This document shows, in pieces, positions 38,215 through 50,884 of a DNA stretch of 64,000 bases (within the stretch, counting starts at the first letter, position 1; the number at the start of each line of letters is the position of its first letter). The position numbers and the translations under genes were made by a program. Location of the stretch: NCBI RefSeq assembly GCF_051014685.1, contig NW_027478895.1, positions 1-64,000 of the forward strand. The letters are read 5' to 3'. The DNA is from Ptiloglossa arizonensis. Taxonomy: Eukaryota; Arthropoda; Insecta; Hymenoptera; Colletidae. Below the pieces are notes generated by a model. The model was not told the DNA's origin, ran no database searches, and saw only the letters and a program-made list of their open reading frames with translations.

Positions 38215-39420
38215 AGCCTAGGGAAAAAATACACATACCGTTGTAATCGGGCGAGTTTCTACTTTCAGATGCAATAGGAAATTTTGGGTTACGTCAATCC
38301 GTTCGCGAGATATGGGAGTTTGAAGCTAAGAAATGGTTGAGAAGACAACAAATTTGTCGCACTTCTGCTGCTCCAAACGCTTAACCAGAATGGCCTAGGA
38401 AAAAAATACACATACCGTTGTAATCGGGCGAGTTTCTACTTTCAGATGCAATAGGAATTTTTGGGTTAGGTCAATCCGTTCGCGAGATATGGGACTTTGA
38501 AACCAAGAAATGGTTGAGAAGGCAAAAAATTTTTCCCAATTCTGCTGCTCCTAACGCTTAACCAGAATGGCCTAGGGAAAAAATACACATACCGCTGTAA
38601 TCGAGCGAGTTTCTACTTTCAGATGCAATAGGAATTTTTGCGTTAGGTCAATCCGTTCGCAAGATATGGGACTTTGGAGCCAAGAAATGGTTGAGAAGGC
38701 AAAAAATTTTTGCAATTCTGCTGCTCCAAACGCTTAACCAGAATGGCCTAGGGAAAAAATACACATACCGATGTATTCGGACGAGTTTCTATTTTCAGAC
38801 GCAGCAGGAATTTTTGTGTTTGGTCAATCCGTTCGCGAGATATGGGACTTTGAAGCTAAGAAATGGTTGAGAAGGCAAAAAATTTTTCGCAATTCTGCTG
38901 CTCCAGACGCTTAACCAGAATGGCCTAGGGAAAAAATACACATAGCGTTGTAATCGGGCGAGTTTCTACTTTCAGATGCAATAGGAAATTTTGGGTTACG
39001 TCAATCCGTTCGCGAGATATGGGAGTTTGAAGCTAAGAAATGGTTGAGAAGACAACAAATTTGTCGCACTTCTGCTGCTCCAAACGCTTAACCAGAATGG
39101 CCTAGGAAAAAAATACACATACCGTTGTAATCGGGCGAGTTTCTACTTTCAGATGCAATAGGAATTTTTGGGTTAGGTCAATCCGTTCGCGAGATATGGG
39201 ACTTTGAAACCAAGAAATGGTTGAGAAGGCAAAAAATTTTTCGCAATTCTGCTGCTCCATACGCTTAACCAGAATGGCCTAGGGAAAAAATACACATACC
39301 GCTGTAATCGGGCGAGTTTCTACTTTCAGATGCAATAGGAATTTTTGCGTTAGGTCAATCCGTTCGCGAGATATGGGACTTTGGAGCCAAGAAATGGTTG
39401 AGAAGGCAAAAAATTTTTGC
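38215..39420 (+). repeat. Transition zone to right-hand monomer subtypes
   Basis: Monomers with the 1-bp deletion TTTTTGCAATT (for TTTTTCGCAATT) and with CAGCAGGAATTTTTG / GGTTTGGTC or TATTCGGACGAG first appear here. A pair of similar blocks spaced about 0.7 kb apart foreshadows the 4-monomer HOR downstream. There are no genes or insertions. Confidence 0.75.
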
Positions 39421-42071
39421 AATTATGCTCCTCCAAACGCTTAACCAGAATGGCCTAGGGAAAAAATACACATACCGATGTATTCGGACGAGTTTCTATT
39501 TTCAGACGCAGCAGGAATTTTTGGGTTTGGTCAATCCGTTCGCGAGATATGGGACTTTGAAGCTAAGAAATGGTTGAGAAGACAACAAATTTTTCGCAAT
39601 TCTGCTGCTCCAAACGCTTAACCAGAATGGCCTAGGAAAAAAATACACATACCGTTGTAATCGGGCGAGTTTCTACTTTCAGATGCAATAGGAATTTTTG
39701 GGTTAGGTCAATCCGTTCGCGAGATATGGGACTTTGAAGCCAAGAAATGGTTGAGAAGGCAAAAAATTTTTCGCAATTCTGCTGCTCCAAACGCTTAACC
39801 AGAATGGCCTAGGGAAAAAATACACATAGCGTTGTAATCGGGCGAGTTTCTACTTTCAGACGCAACAGGAATTTTTGGGTTAGGTCAATCCGTTCGCGAG
39901 ATATGGGAGTTTGAAGCCAAGATGTGGTTGAGAAGGCAAAAAATTTTTCGCAATTCTGATGCTCCAAACGCTTAACCAGAATGGCCTAGGGAAAAAATAC
40001 ACATACCGCTGTAATCGGGCGAGTTTCTACTTTCAGATGCAATAGGAATTTTTGGGTTAGGTCAATCCGTTCGCGAGATATGGGACTTTGGAGCCAAGAA
40101 ATGGTTGAGAAGGCAAAAAATTTTTGCAATTATGCTCCTCCAAACGCTTAACCAGAATGGCCTAGGGAAAAAATACACATACCGTTGTAATCGGGCGTGT
40201 TTCTACTTTCAGACGCAGCAGGAATTTTTGGGTTTGGTCAATCCGTTCGCGAGATATGGGACTTTGAAGCTAAGAAATGGTTGAGAAGACAACAAATTTT
40301 TCGCAATTCTGCTGCTCCAAACGCTTAACCAGAATGGCCTAGGAAAAAAATACACATACCGTTGTAATCGGGCGAGTTTCTACTTTCAGATGCAATAGGA
40401 ATTTTTGGGTTAGGTCAATCCGTTCGCGAGATATGGGACTTTGAAGCCAAGAAATGGTTGAGAAGGCAAAAAATTTTTCGCAATTCTGCTGCTCCAAACG
40501 CTTAACCAGAATGGCCTAGGGAAAAAATACACATAGCGTTGTAATCGGGCGAGTTTCTACTTTCAGACGCAACAGGAATTTTTGGGTTAGGTCAATCCGT
40601 TCGCGAGATATGGGAGTTTGAAGCCAAGATGTGGTTGAGAAGGCAAAAAATTTTTCGCAATTCTGATGCTCCAAACGCTTAACCAGAATGGCCTAGGGAA
40701 AAAATACACATACCGCTGTAATCGGGCGAGCTTCTACTTTCAGATGCAATAGGAATTTTTGGGTTAGGTCAATCCGTTCGCGAGATATGGGACTTTGGAG
40801 CCAAGAAATGGTTGAGAAGGCAAAAAATTTTTGCAATTATGCTCCTCCAAACGCTTAACCAGAATGGTCTAGGGAAAAAATACACATACCGTTGTAATCG
40901 GGCGTGTTTCTACTTTCAGACGCAGCAGGAATTTTTGGGTTTGGTCAATCCGTTCGCGAGATATGGGACTTTGAAGCTAAGAAATGGTTGAGAAGACAAC
41001 AAATTTTTCGCAATTCTGCTGCTCCAAACGCTTAACCAGAATGGCCTAGGAAAAAAATACACATACCGTTGTAATCGGGCGAGTTTCTACTTTCAGACGC
41101 AACAGGAATTTTTGGGTTAGGTCAATCCGTTCGCGAGATATGGGAGTTTGAAGCCAAGATGTGGTTGAGAAGGCAAAAAATTTTTCGCAATTCTGATGCT
41201 CCAAACGCTTAACCAGAATGGCCTAGGGAAAAAATACACATACCGCTGTAATCGGGCGAGTTTCTACTTTCAGATGCAATAGGAATTTTTGGGTTAGGTC
41301 AATCCGTTCGCGAGATATGGGACTTTGGAGCCAAGAAATGGTTGAGAAGGCAAAAAATTTTTGCAATTATGCTCCTCCAAACGCTTAACCAGAATGGCCT
41401 AGGGAAAAAATACACATACCGTTGTAATCGGGCGTGTTTCTACTTTCAGACGCAGCAGGAATTTTTGGGTTTGGTCAATCCGTTCGCGAGATATGGGACT
41501 TTGCAGCTAAGAAATGGTTGAGAAGACAACAAATTTTTCGCAATTCTGCTGCTCCAAACGCTTAACCAGAATGGCCTAGGAAAAAAATACACATACCGTT
41601 GTAATCGGGCGAGTTTCTACTTTCAGATGCAATAGGAATTTTTGGGTTAGGTCAATCCGTTCGCGAGATATGGGACTTTGAAGCCAAGAAATGGTTGAGA
41701 AGGCAAAAAATTTTTCGCAATTCTGCTGCTCCAAACGCTTAACCAGAATGGCCTAGGGAAAAAATACACATAGCGTTGTAATCGGGCGAGTTTCTACTTT
41801 CAGACGCAATAGGAATTTTTGGGTTAGGTCAATCCGTTCGCGAGATATGGGAGTTTGAAGCCAAGATGTGGTTGAGAAGGCAAAAAATTTTTCGCAATTC
41901 TGATGCTCCAAACGCTTAACCAGAATGACCTAGGGAAAAAATACACATACCGCTGTAATCGGGCGAGTTTCTACTTTCAGATGCAATAGGAATTTTTGGG
42001 TTAGGTCAATCCGTTCGCGAGATATGGGACTTTGGAGCCAAGAAATGGTTGAGAAGGCAAAAAATTTTTGC
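39421..42071 (+). repeat. Short HOR block: 4-monomer (707-bp) and 3-monomer (530-bp) units
   Basis: The 1-bp-deleted TTTTTGCAATT monomer recurs so that its AATT falls at 39421, 40128, 40835, 41365 and 42072. Spacings are 707, 707, 530 and 707 bp, that is 4 x 177 - 1 or 3 x 177 - 1. Within a 707-bp unit the order is: GACTTTGGAGCC with the deletion; CAGCAGG with GGTTTGGTC and AGACAACAAA; ATGCAATAGG with GACTTTGAAGCC; ATAGCGTTG with ACGCAACAGG and AAGATGTGG. The 530-bp unit lacks one of these monomers. Confidence 0.83.
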
Positions 42072-45000
42072 AATTCTGCTGCTCCAAACGCTTAACCAGA
42101 ATGGCCTAGGGAAAAAATACACATACCGTTGTAATCGGGCGTGTTTCTACTTTCAGACGCAGCAGGAATTTTTGGGTTTGGTCAATCCGTTCGCGAGATA
42201 TGGGACTTTGAAGCCAAGAAATGGTTGAGAAGACTACAAATTTTTCGCAATTCTGCTGCTCCAAACGCTTAACCAGAATGGGCTAGGGAAAAAGTACACG
42301 TACCGTTGTAATCGGGCGAGTTGCTACTTTCAGACGCAACAGGAATTTTTGGGTTAGGTCAATCCGTTCGCGAGATATGGGAGTTTGAAGCCAAGATGTG
42401 GTTGAGAAGGCAAAAAATTTTTCGCAATTCTGATGCTCCAAATGCTTAGCCAGAATGGCCTAGGGAAAAAATACACATACCGCTGTAATCGGGCGAGTTT
42501 CTACTTTCAGATGCAATAGGAATTTTTGGGTTAGGTCAATCCGTTCGCGAGATATGGGACTTTGGAGCCAAGAAATGGTTGAGAAGGCAAAAAATTTTTG
42601 CAATTCTGCTGCTCCAAACGCTTAACCAGAATGGCCTAGGAAAAAAATACACATACCGTTGTAATCGGGCGAGTTTCTACTTTAGATGCAATAGGAATTT
42701 TTGGGTTAGGTCAATCCGTTCGCGAGATATGGGACTTTGAAGCCAAGAAATGTTTGAGAAGGCAAAAAATTGTTCGCAATTCTGCTGCTCCAAACGCTTA
42801 ACCAGAATGGCCTAGGGAAAAAATACACATAGCGTTGTAATCGGGCGAGTTTCTACTTTCAGATGCAACAGGAATTTTTGGGTTAGGTCAATCCGTTCGC
42901 GAGATATGGGAGTTTGAAGCTAAGAAATGGTTGAGAAGGCAAGAAATTTTTCGCAATTCTGCTGCTCCACACGCTTAACCAGAATGGCCTAGGGAAAAAA
43001 TACACATACCGTTGTAATCGGGCGAGTTTCTACTTTCAGATGCAATAGGAAATTTTGGGTTACGTCAATCCGTTCGCGAGGTATGGGAGTTTGAAGCTAA
43101 GAAATGGTTGAGAAGACAACAAATTTGTCGCACTTCTGCTGCTCCAAACGCTTAACCAGAATGGCCTAGGAAGAAAATACACATACCGTTGTAATCGGGC
43201 GGGTTTCTACTTTCAGATGCAATAGGAATTTTTGGGTTAGGTCAATCCGTTCGCGAGATATGGGACTTTGAAGCCAAGAAATGGTTGAGAAGGCAAAAAA
43301 TTTTTCGCAATTCTGCTGCTCCAAACGCTTAACCAGAATGGCCTAGGGAAAAAATATACATACCGCTGTAATCGGGCGAGTTTCTACTTTCAGATGCAAT
43401 AGGAATTTTTGGGTTAGGTCAATCCGTTCGCGAGATATGGGACATTGGAGCCAAGAAATGGTTGAGAAGGCAAAAAATTTTTGCAATTCTGCTGCTCCAA
43501 ACGCTTAACCAGAATGGCCTAGGGAAAAAATACACATACCGTTGTAATCGGGCGAGTTTCTACTTTCAGACGCAGCAGGAATTTTTGGGTTTGGTCAATC
43601 CGTTCGCGAGATATGGGACTTTGAATCTAAGAAACGGTTGAGAAGACAACAAATTTTTCGCAATTCTGCTGCTCCAAACGCTTAACCAGAATGGCCTAGG
43701 AAAAAAATACACAAACCGTTGTAATCGGGCGAGTTTCTACTTTCAGATGCAATAGGTATTTTTGGGTTAGGTCAATCCGTTCGCGAGATATGGGAGTTTG
43801 AAGCCAAGATGTGGTTGAGAAGGCAAAAAATTTTTCGCAATTCTGATGCTCCAAACGCTTAACCAGAATGGCCTAGGGAAAAAATACACATACCGCTGTA
43901 ATCGGGCGAGTTTCTACTTTCAGATGCAATAGGAATTTTTGGGTTAGGTCAATCCGTTCGCGAGATATGGGACTTTGGAGCCAAGAAATGGTTGAGAAGG
44001 CAAAAAATTTTTGCAATTCTGCTGCTCCAAACGCTTAACCAGAATGGCCTAGGGAAAAAATACAAATACCGTTGTAATCGGGCGTGTTTCTACTTTCAGA
44101 CGCAGCAGGAATTTTTGGGTTTGGTCAATCCGTTCGCGAGATATGGGACTTTGAAGCCAAGAAATGGTTGAGAAGACAACAAATTTTTCGCAATTCTGCT
44201 GCTCCAAACGCTTAACCAGAATGGGCTAGGGAAAAAGTACACGTACCGTTGTAATCGGGCGAGTTTCTATTTTCAGACGCAACAGGAATTTTTGGGTTAG
44301 GTCAATCCGTTCGCGAGATATGGGAGTTTGAAGCCAAGATGTGGTTGAGAAGGCAAAAAATTTTTCGCAATTCTGATGCTCCAAATGCTTAGCCAGAATG
44401 GCATAGGGAGAAAATACACATACCGCTGTAATCGGGCGAGTTTCTACTTTCAGACGCAGCAGGAATTTTTGGGTGTGGTCAATCCGTTCGCGAGATATGG
44501 GACTTTGAAGCCAAGAAATGGTTGAGAAGACAACAAATTTTTCGCAATTCTGCTGCTCCAAACGCTTAACCAGAATGGGCTAGGGAAAAAGTACACGTAC
44601 CGTTGTAATCGGGCGAGTTTCTATTTTCAGACGCAACAGGAATTTTTGGGTTAGGTCAATCCGTTCGCGAGATATGGGAGTTTGAAGCCAAGATGTGGTT
44701 GAGAAGGCAAAAAATTTTTCGCAATTCTGATGCTCCAAATGCTTAGCCAGAATGGCCTAGGGAGAAAATACACATACCGCTGTAATCGGGCGAGTTTCTA
44801 CTTTCAGATGCAATAGGAATTTTTGGGTTAGGTCAATCCGTTCGCGAGATATGGGAGTTTGAAGCTAAGAAATGGTTGAGAAGGCAAAAAATTTTTGCAA
44901 TTCTGCTGCTCCAAACGCTTAACCAGAATGGCCTTGGGAAAAAATACACATACCGTTGTATTCGGACGAGTTTCTACTTTCAGACGCAGCAGGAATTTTT

Positions 45001-48000
45001 GGGTTTGGTCAATCCGTTCGCGAGATATGGGACTTTGAAGCTAAGAAATGGTTGAGAAGACAACAAATTTTTCGCAATTCTGCTGCTCCAAACGCTTAAC
45101 CAGAATGGCCTAGGAAAAAAATACACATACCGTTGTAATCGGGCGAGTTTCTACTTTCAGATGCAATAGGAATTTTTGGGTTAGGTCAATCCGTTCGCGA
45201 GATATGGGACTTTGAAGCCAAGAAATGGTTGAGAAGGCAAAAAATTTTTCGCAATTCTGCTGCTCCAAACGCTTAACCAGAATGGCCTAGGGAAAAAATA
45301 CACATAGCGTTGTAATCGGGCGAGTTTCTACTTTCAGACGCAACAGGAATTTTTGGGTTAGGTCAATCCGTTCGCGAGATATGGGAGTTTGAAGCCAAGA
45401 TGTGGTTGAGAAGGCAAAAAATTTTTCGCAATTCTGATGCTCCAAACGCTTAACCAGAATGGCCTAGGGAAAAAATACACATACCGCTGTAATCGGGCGA
45501 GTTTCTACTTTCAGATGCAATAGGAATTTTTGGGTTAGGTCAATCCGTTCGCGAGATATGGGAGTTTGAAGCCAAGATGTGGTTGAGAAGGCAAAAAATT
45601 TTTCGCAATTCTGATGCTCCAAATGCTTAGCCAGAATGGCCTAGGGAGAAAATACACATACCGCTGTAATCGGGCGAGTTTCTACTTTCAGATGCAATAG
45701 GAATTTTTGGGTTAGGTCATTCCGTTCGCGAGATATGGGACTTTGGAGCCAAGAAATGGTTGAGAAGGCAAAAAATTTTTGCAATTCTGCTGCTCCAAAC
45801 GCTTAACCAGAATGGCCTAGGGAAAAAATACACATACCGTTGTATTCGGACGAGTTTCTACTTTCAGACGCAGCAGGAATTTTTGGGTTTGGTCAATCCG
45901 TTCGCGAGATATGGGACTTTGAAGCTAAGAAATGTTTGAGAAGACAACAAATTTTTCGCAATTCTGCTGCTCCAAACGCTTAACCAGAATGGCCTAGGAA
46001 AAAAGTACACATACCGTTGTAATCGGGCGAGTTTCTACTTTCAGATGCAATAGGAATTTTTGGGTTAGGTCAATCCGTTCGCGAGATATGGGACTTTGAA
46101 GCCAAGAAATGGTTGAGAAGGCAAAAAATTTTTCGCAATTCTGCTGCTCCAAACGCTTAACAAGAATGGCCTAGGGAAAAAATACACATAGCGTTGTAAT
46201 CGGGCGAGTTTCTACTTTCAGATGCAACAGGAATTTTTGGGTTAGGTCAATCCGTTCGCGAGATATGGGAGTTTGAAGCTAAGAAATGGTTGAGAAGGCA
46301 AGAAATTTTTCGCAATTCTGCTGCTCCAAACGCTTAACCAGAATGGCCTAGGGAAAAAATACACATACCGTTGTAATCGGGCGAGTTTCTACTTTCAGAT
46401 GCAATAGGAAATTTTGGGTTACGTCAATCCGTTCGTGAGATATGGGAGTTTGAAGCTAAGAAATGGTTGAGAAGACAACAAATTTGTCGCACTTCTGCTG
46501 CTCCAAACGCTTAACCAGAATGGCCTAGGAAGAAAATACACATACCGTTTTAATCGGGCGAGTTTCTACTTTCAGTTGCAATAGGAATTTTTGGGTTAGG
46601 TCATCCGTTCGCGAGATATGGGACTTTGAAGCCAAGAAATGGTTGAGAAGGCACAAAATTTTTCGCAATTCTGCTGCTCCAAACGCTTAACCAGAATGGC
46701 CTAGGGAAAAAATACACATACCGCTGTAATCGGGCGAGTTTCTACTTTCAGATGCAATAGGAATTTTTGGGTTAGGTCAATCCGTTCGCGAGATATGGGA
46801 CTTTGGAGCCAAGAAATGGTTGAGAAGGCAAAAAATTTTTGCAATTCTGCTGCTCCAAACGCTTAACCAGAATGGCCTAGGGAAAAAATACACATAGCGT
46901 TGTAATCGGGCGAGTTTCTACTTTCAGACGCAACAGGAATTTTTGGGTTAGGTCAATCCGTTCGCGAGATATGGGAGTTTGAAGCCAAGAAATGGTTGAG
47001 ATGGCATACAATTTTTCGCAATTCTGCAGATCCAAACGCTTAACCAGAATGGCCTAGGGGAAAAATACACATACAGTTGTAATCGGGCGAGTTTCTACTT
47101 TCAGATGCAATAGGAATTTTTGGGTTAGGTCAATCCGTTCGCGAGATATGGGAGTTTGAAGCCAAGAAATGGTTGAGAAGACAACAAATTTTTCGCAATT
47201 CTGCTGCTCCAAACGCTTAACCAGAATGGGCTAGGGAAAAAGTACACGTACCGTTGTATTCGGGCGAGTTTCTACTTTCAGACGCAACAGGAATTTTTGG
47301 GTTAGGTCAATCCGTTCGCGAGATATGGGAGTTTGAAGCCAAGATGTGGTTGAGAAGGCAAAAAATTTTTCGCAATTCTGATGCTCCAAATGCTTAGCCA
47401 GAATGGCCAAGGGAAAAAATACACATACCGCTGTAATCGGGCGAGTTTCTACTTTCAGATGCAATAGGTATTTTTGGGTTAGGTCAATCCGTTCGCGAGA
47501 TATGGGACTTTGGAGCCAAGAAATGGTTGAGAAGGCAAAAAATTTTTGCAATTCTGCTGCTCCAAACGCTTAACCAGAATGGCCTTGGGAAAAAATACAC
47601 ATACCGTTGTATTCGGACGAGTTTCTACTTTCAGACGCAGCAGGAATTTTTGGGTTTGGTCAATCCGTTCGCGAGATATGGGACTTTGAAGCTAAGAAAT
47701 GGTTGAGAAGACAACAAATTTTTCGCAATTCTGCTGCTCCAAACGCTTAACCAGAATGGCCTAGGAAAAAAATACACATACCGTTGTAATTGGGCGAGTT
47801 TCTACTTTCAGATGCAATAGGAATTTTTGGGTTAGGTCAATCCGTTCGCGAGATATGGGAGTTTGAAGCCAAGAAATGGTTGAGAAGGCAAAAAATTGTT
47901 CGCTATTCTGCTGCTCCAAACGCTTATCCAGAATGGCCTAGGGAAAAAATACACATAGCGTTGTAATCGGGCGAGTTTCTACTTTCAGACGCAACAGGAA

Positions 48001-50884
48001 TTTTTGGGTTAGGTCAATCCGTTCGCGAGATATGGGAGTTTGAAGCCAAGATGTGGTTGAGAAGGCAAAAAATTTTTCGCAATTCTGATGCTCCAAACGC
48101 TTAACCAGAATGGCCTAGGGAAAAAATACACATACCGCTGTAATCGGGCGAGTTTCTACTTTCAGATGCAATAGGAATTTTTGGGTTATGTCAATCCGTT
48201 CGCGAGATATGGGACTTTGGATCCAAGAAATGGTTGAGAAGGCAAAAAATTTTTGCAATTCTGCTGCTCCAAACGCTTATCCAGAATGGCCTAGGGAAAA
48301 AATACACATAGCGTTGTAATCGGGCGAGTTTCTACTTTCAGACGCAACAGGAATTTTTGGGTTAGGTCAATCCGTTCGCGAGATATGGGAGTTTGAAGCC
48401 AAGAAATGGTTGAGAAGGCATACAATTTTTCGCAATTCTGCAGATCCAAACGCTTAACCAGAATGGCCTAGGGGAAAAATACACATACAGTTGTAATCGG
48501 GCGAGTTTCTACTTTCAGATGCAATAGGAATTTTTGGGTTAGGTCAATCCGTTCGCGAGATATGGGAGTTTGAAGCTAAGAAATGGTTAAGGAGACAACA
48601 AATTTTTCGCAATTCTGCTGCTCCAAACGCTTAACCAGAATGGGCTAGGGAAAAAGTACACGTACCGTTGTAATCGGGCGAGTTTCTACTTTCAGACGCA
48701 ACAGGAATTTTTGGGTTAGGTCAATCCGTTCGCGAGATATGGGAGTTTGAAGCCAAGATGTGGTTGAGAAGGCAAAAAATTTTTCGCAATTCTGATGCTC
48801 CAAATGCTTAGCCAGAATGGCCTAGGGAAAAAATACACATACCGCTGTAATCGGGCGAGTTTCTACTTTCAGGTGCAATAGGAATTTTTGGGTTAGGTTA
48901 ATCCGTTCGCGAGATATGGGACTTTGGAGCCAAGAAATGGTTGAGAAGGCAAAAAATTTTTGCAATTCTGCTGCTCCAAACGCTTAACCAGAATGGCCTA
49001 GGGAGAAAATACACATACCGTTGTATTCGGACGAGTTTCTACTTTCAGACGCAGCAGGAATTTTTGGGTTTGGTCAATCCGTTCGCGAGGTATGGGACTT
49101 TGAAGCTAAGAAATGTTTGAGAAGACAACAAATTTTTCGCAATTCTGCTGCTCCAAACGCTTAACCAGAATGGGCTAGGGAAAAAATACACATACCGCTG
49201 TAATCGGGCGAGTTTCTACTTACAGATGCAATAGGAATTTTTGGGTTAGGTCAATCCGTTCGCGAGATATGGGACTTTGGAGCCAAGAAATGGTTGAGAA
49301 GGCAAAAAATTTTTGCAATTCAGCTGCTCCAAACGCTTAACCAGAATGGCCTAGGGAAAAAATACACATACCGTTGTATTCGGACGAGTTTCTACTTTCA
49401 GACGCAGCAGGAATTTTTGGGTTTGGTCAATCCGTTCGCGAGATATGGGACTTTGAATCTAAGAAATGGTTGAGAAGACAACAAATTTTTCGCAATTCTG
49501 CTGCTCCAAACGCTTAACCTGAATGGCCTAGGGAAAAAATACACATACCGTTGTATTCGGACGAGTTTCTACTTTCAGACGCAGCAGGAATTTTTGGGTT
49601 TGGTCAATCCGTTCGCGAGATATGGGACTTTGAAGCTAAGAAATGGTTGAGAAGACAACAAATTTTTCGCAATTCTGCTGCTCCAAACGCTTAACCAGAA
49701 TGGCCTAGGAAAAAAATACACATACCGTTGTAATCGGGCGAGTTTCTACTTTCAGATGCAACAGGAATTTTTGGGTTAGGTCAATCCGTTCGCGAGATAT
49801 GGGAGTTTGAAGCTAAGAAATGGTTGAGAAGGCAAGAAATTTTTCGCAATTCTGCTGCTCCAAACGCTTAACCAGAATGGCCTAGGGAAAAAATACACAT
49901 ACCGTTGTAATCGGGCGAGTTTCTACTTTCAGATGCAATAGGAAATTTTGGGTTACGTCAATCCGTTCGTGAGATATGGGAGTTTGAAGCTAAGAAATGG
50001 TTGAGAAGACAACAAATTTGTCGCACTTCTGCTGCTCCAAACGCTTAACCAGAATGGCATAGGAAGAAAATACACATACCGTTTTAATCGGGCGAGTTTC
50101 TACTTTCAGTTGCAATAGGAATTTTTGGGTTAGGTCATCCGTTCGCGAGATATGGGACTTTGAAGCCAAGAAATGGTTGAGAAGGCAAAAAATTTTTCGC
50201 AATTCTGCTGCTCCAAACGCTTAACCAGAATGGCCTAGGGAAAAAATACACATACCGCTGTAATCGGACGAGTTTCTACTTTCAGATGCAATAGGAATTT
50301 TTGGGTTAGGTCAATCCGTTCGCGAGATATGGGACTTTGGAGCCAAGAAATGGTTGAGAAGGCAAAAAATTTTTGCAATTCTGCTGCTCCAAACGCTTAA
50401 CCAGAATGGCCTAGGGAAAAAATACACATACCGTTGTAATCGGGCGAGTTTCTACTTTCAGACGCAGCAGGAATTTTTGGGTTTGGTCAATCCGTTCGCG
50501 AGATATGGGACTTTGAATCTAAGAAATGGTTGAGAAGACAACAAATTTTTCGCAATTCTGCTGCTCCAAACGCTTAACCGGAATGGCCAAGGGAAAAAAT
50601 ACACATAGCGTTGTAATCGGGCGAGTTTCTACTTTCAGACGCAACAGGAATTTTTGGGTTAGGTCAATCCGTTCGCGAGATATGGGAGTTTGAAGCCAAG
50701 AAATGGTTGAGATGGCATACAATTTTTCGCAATTCTGCAGATCCAAACGCTTAACCAGAATGGCCTAGGGGAAAAATACACATACAGTTGTAATCGGGCG
50801 AGTTTCTACTTTCAGATGCAATAGGAATTTTTGGGTTAGGTCAATCCGTTCGCGAGATATGGGAGTTTGAAGCCAAGATGTGGT
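42072..50884 (+). repeat. Mosaic right-hand satellite region with 3- to 5-monomer spacing
   Basis: The deletion-marked monomers continue at irregular whole-monomer spacing: AATT at 42602, 43485 and 44015 gives 530, 883 and 530 bp. Additional 1-bp deletions occur near 42683 (CTTTAGATGC), near 46604 (GGTCATCCG) and near 50136 (GGTCATCCG). The AAATGCTTAGCC subtype and the CTGCAGATCC subtype (with a PstI site) first become frequent here. A CpG-disrupted site, GTTCGTGAG, occurs at about 46432 and 49966. No genes, RNA genes or mobile elements are seen. Confidence 0.8.

Noticed and set aside
44226..44561. Minus-strand open frame of 111 codons, the longest in the window, with related 64- to 106-codon frames elsewhere (for example 940-1203, 25644-25838, 47231-47551)
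   Set aside because: These are repeats of one 59-codon frame of the satellite, cut by subtype-specific stops and 1-bp indels. They have no recognisable domain or gene context, and variation does not respect codons.
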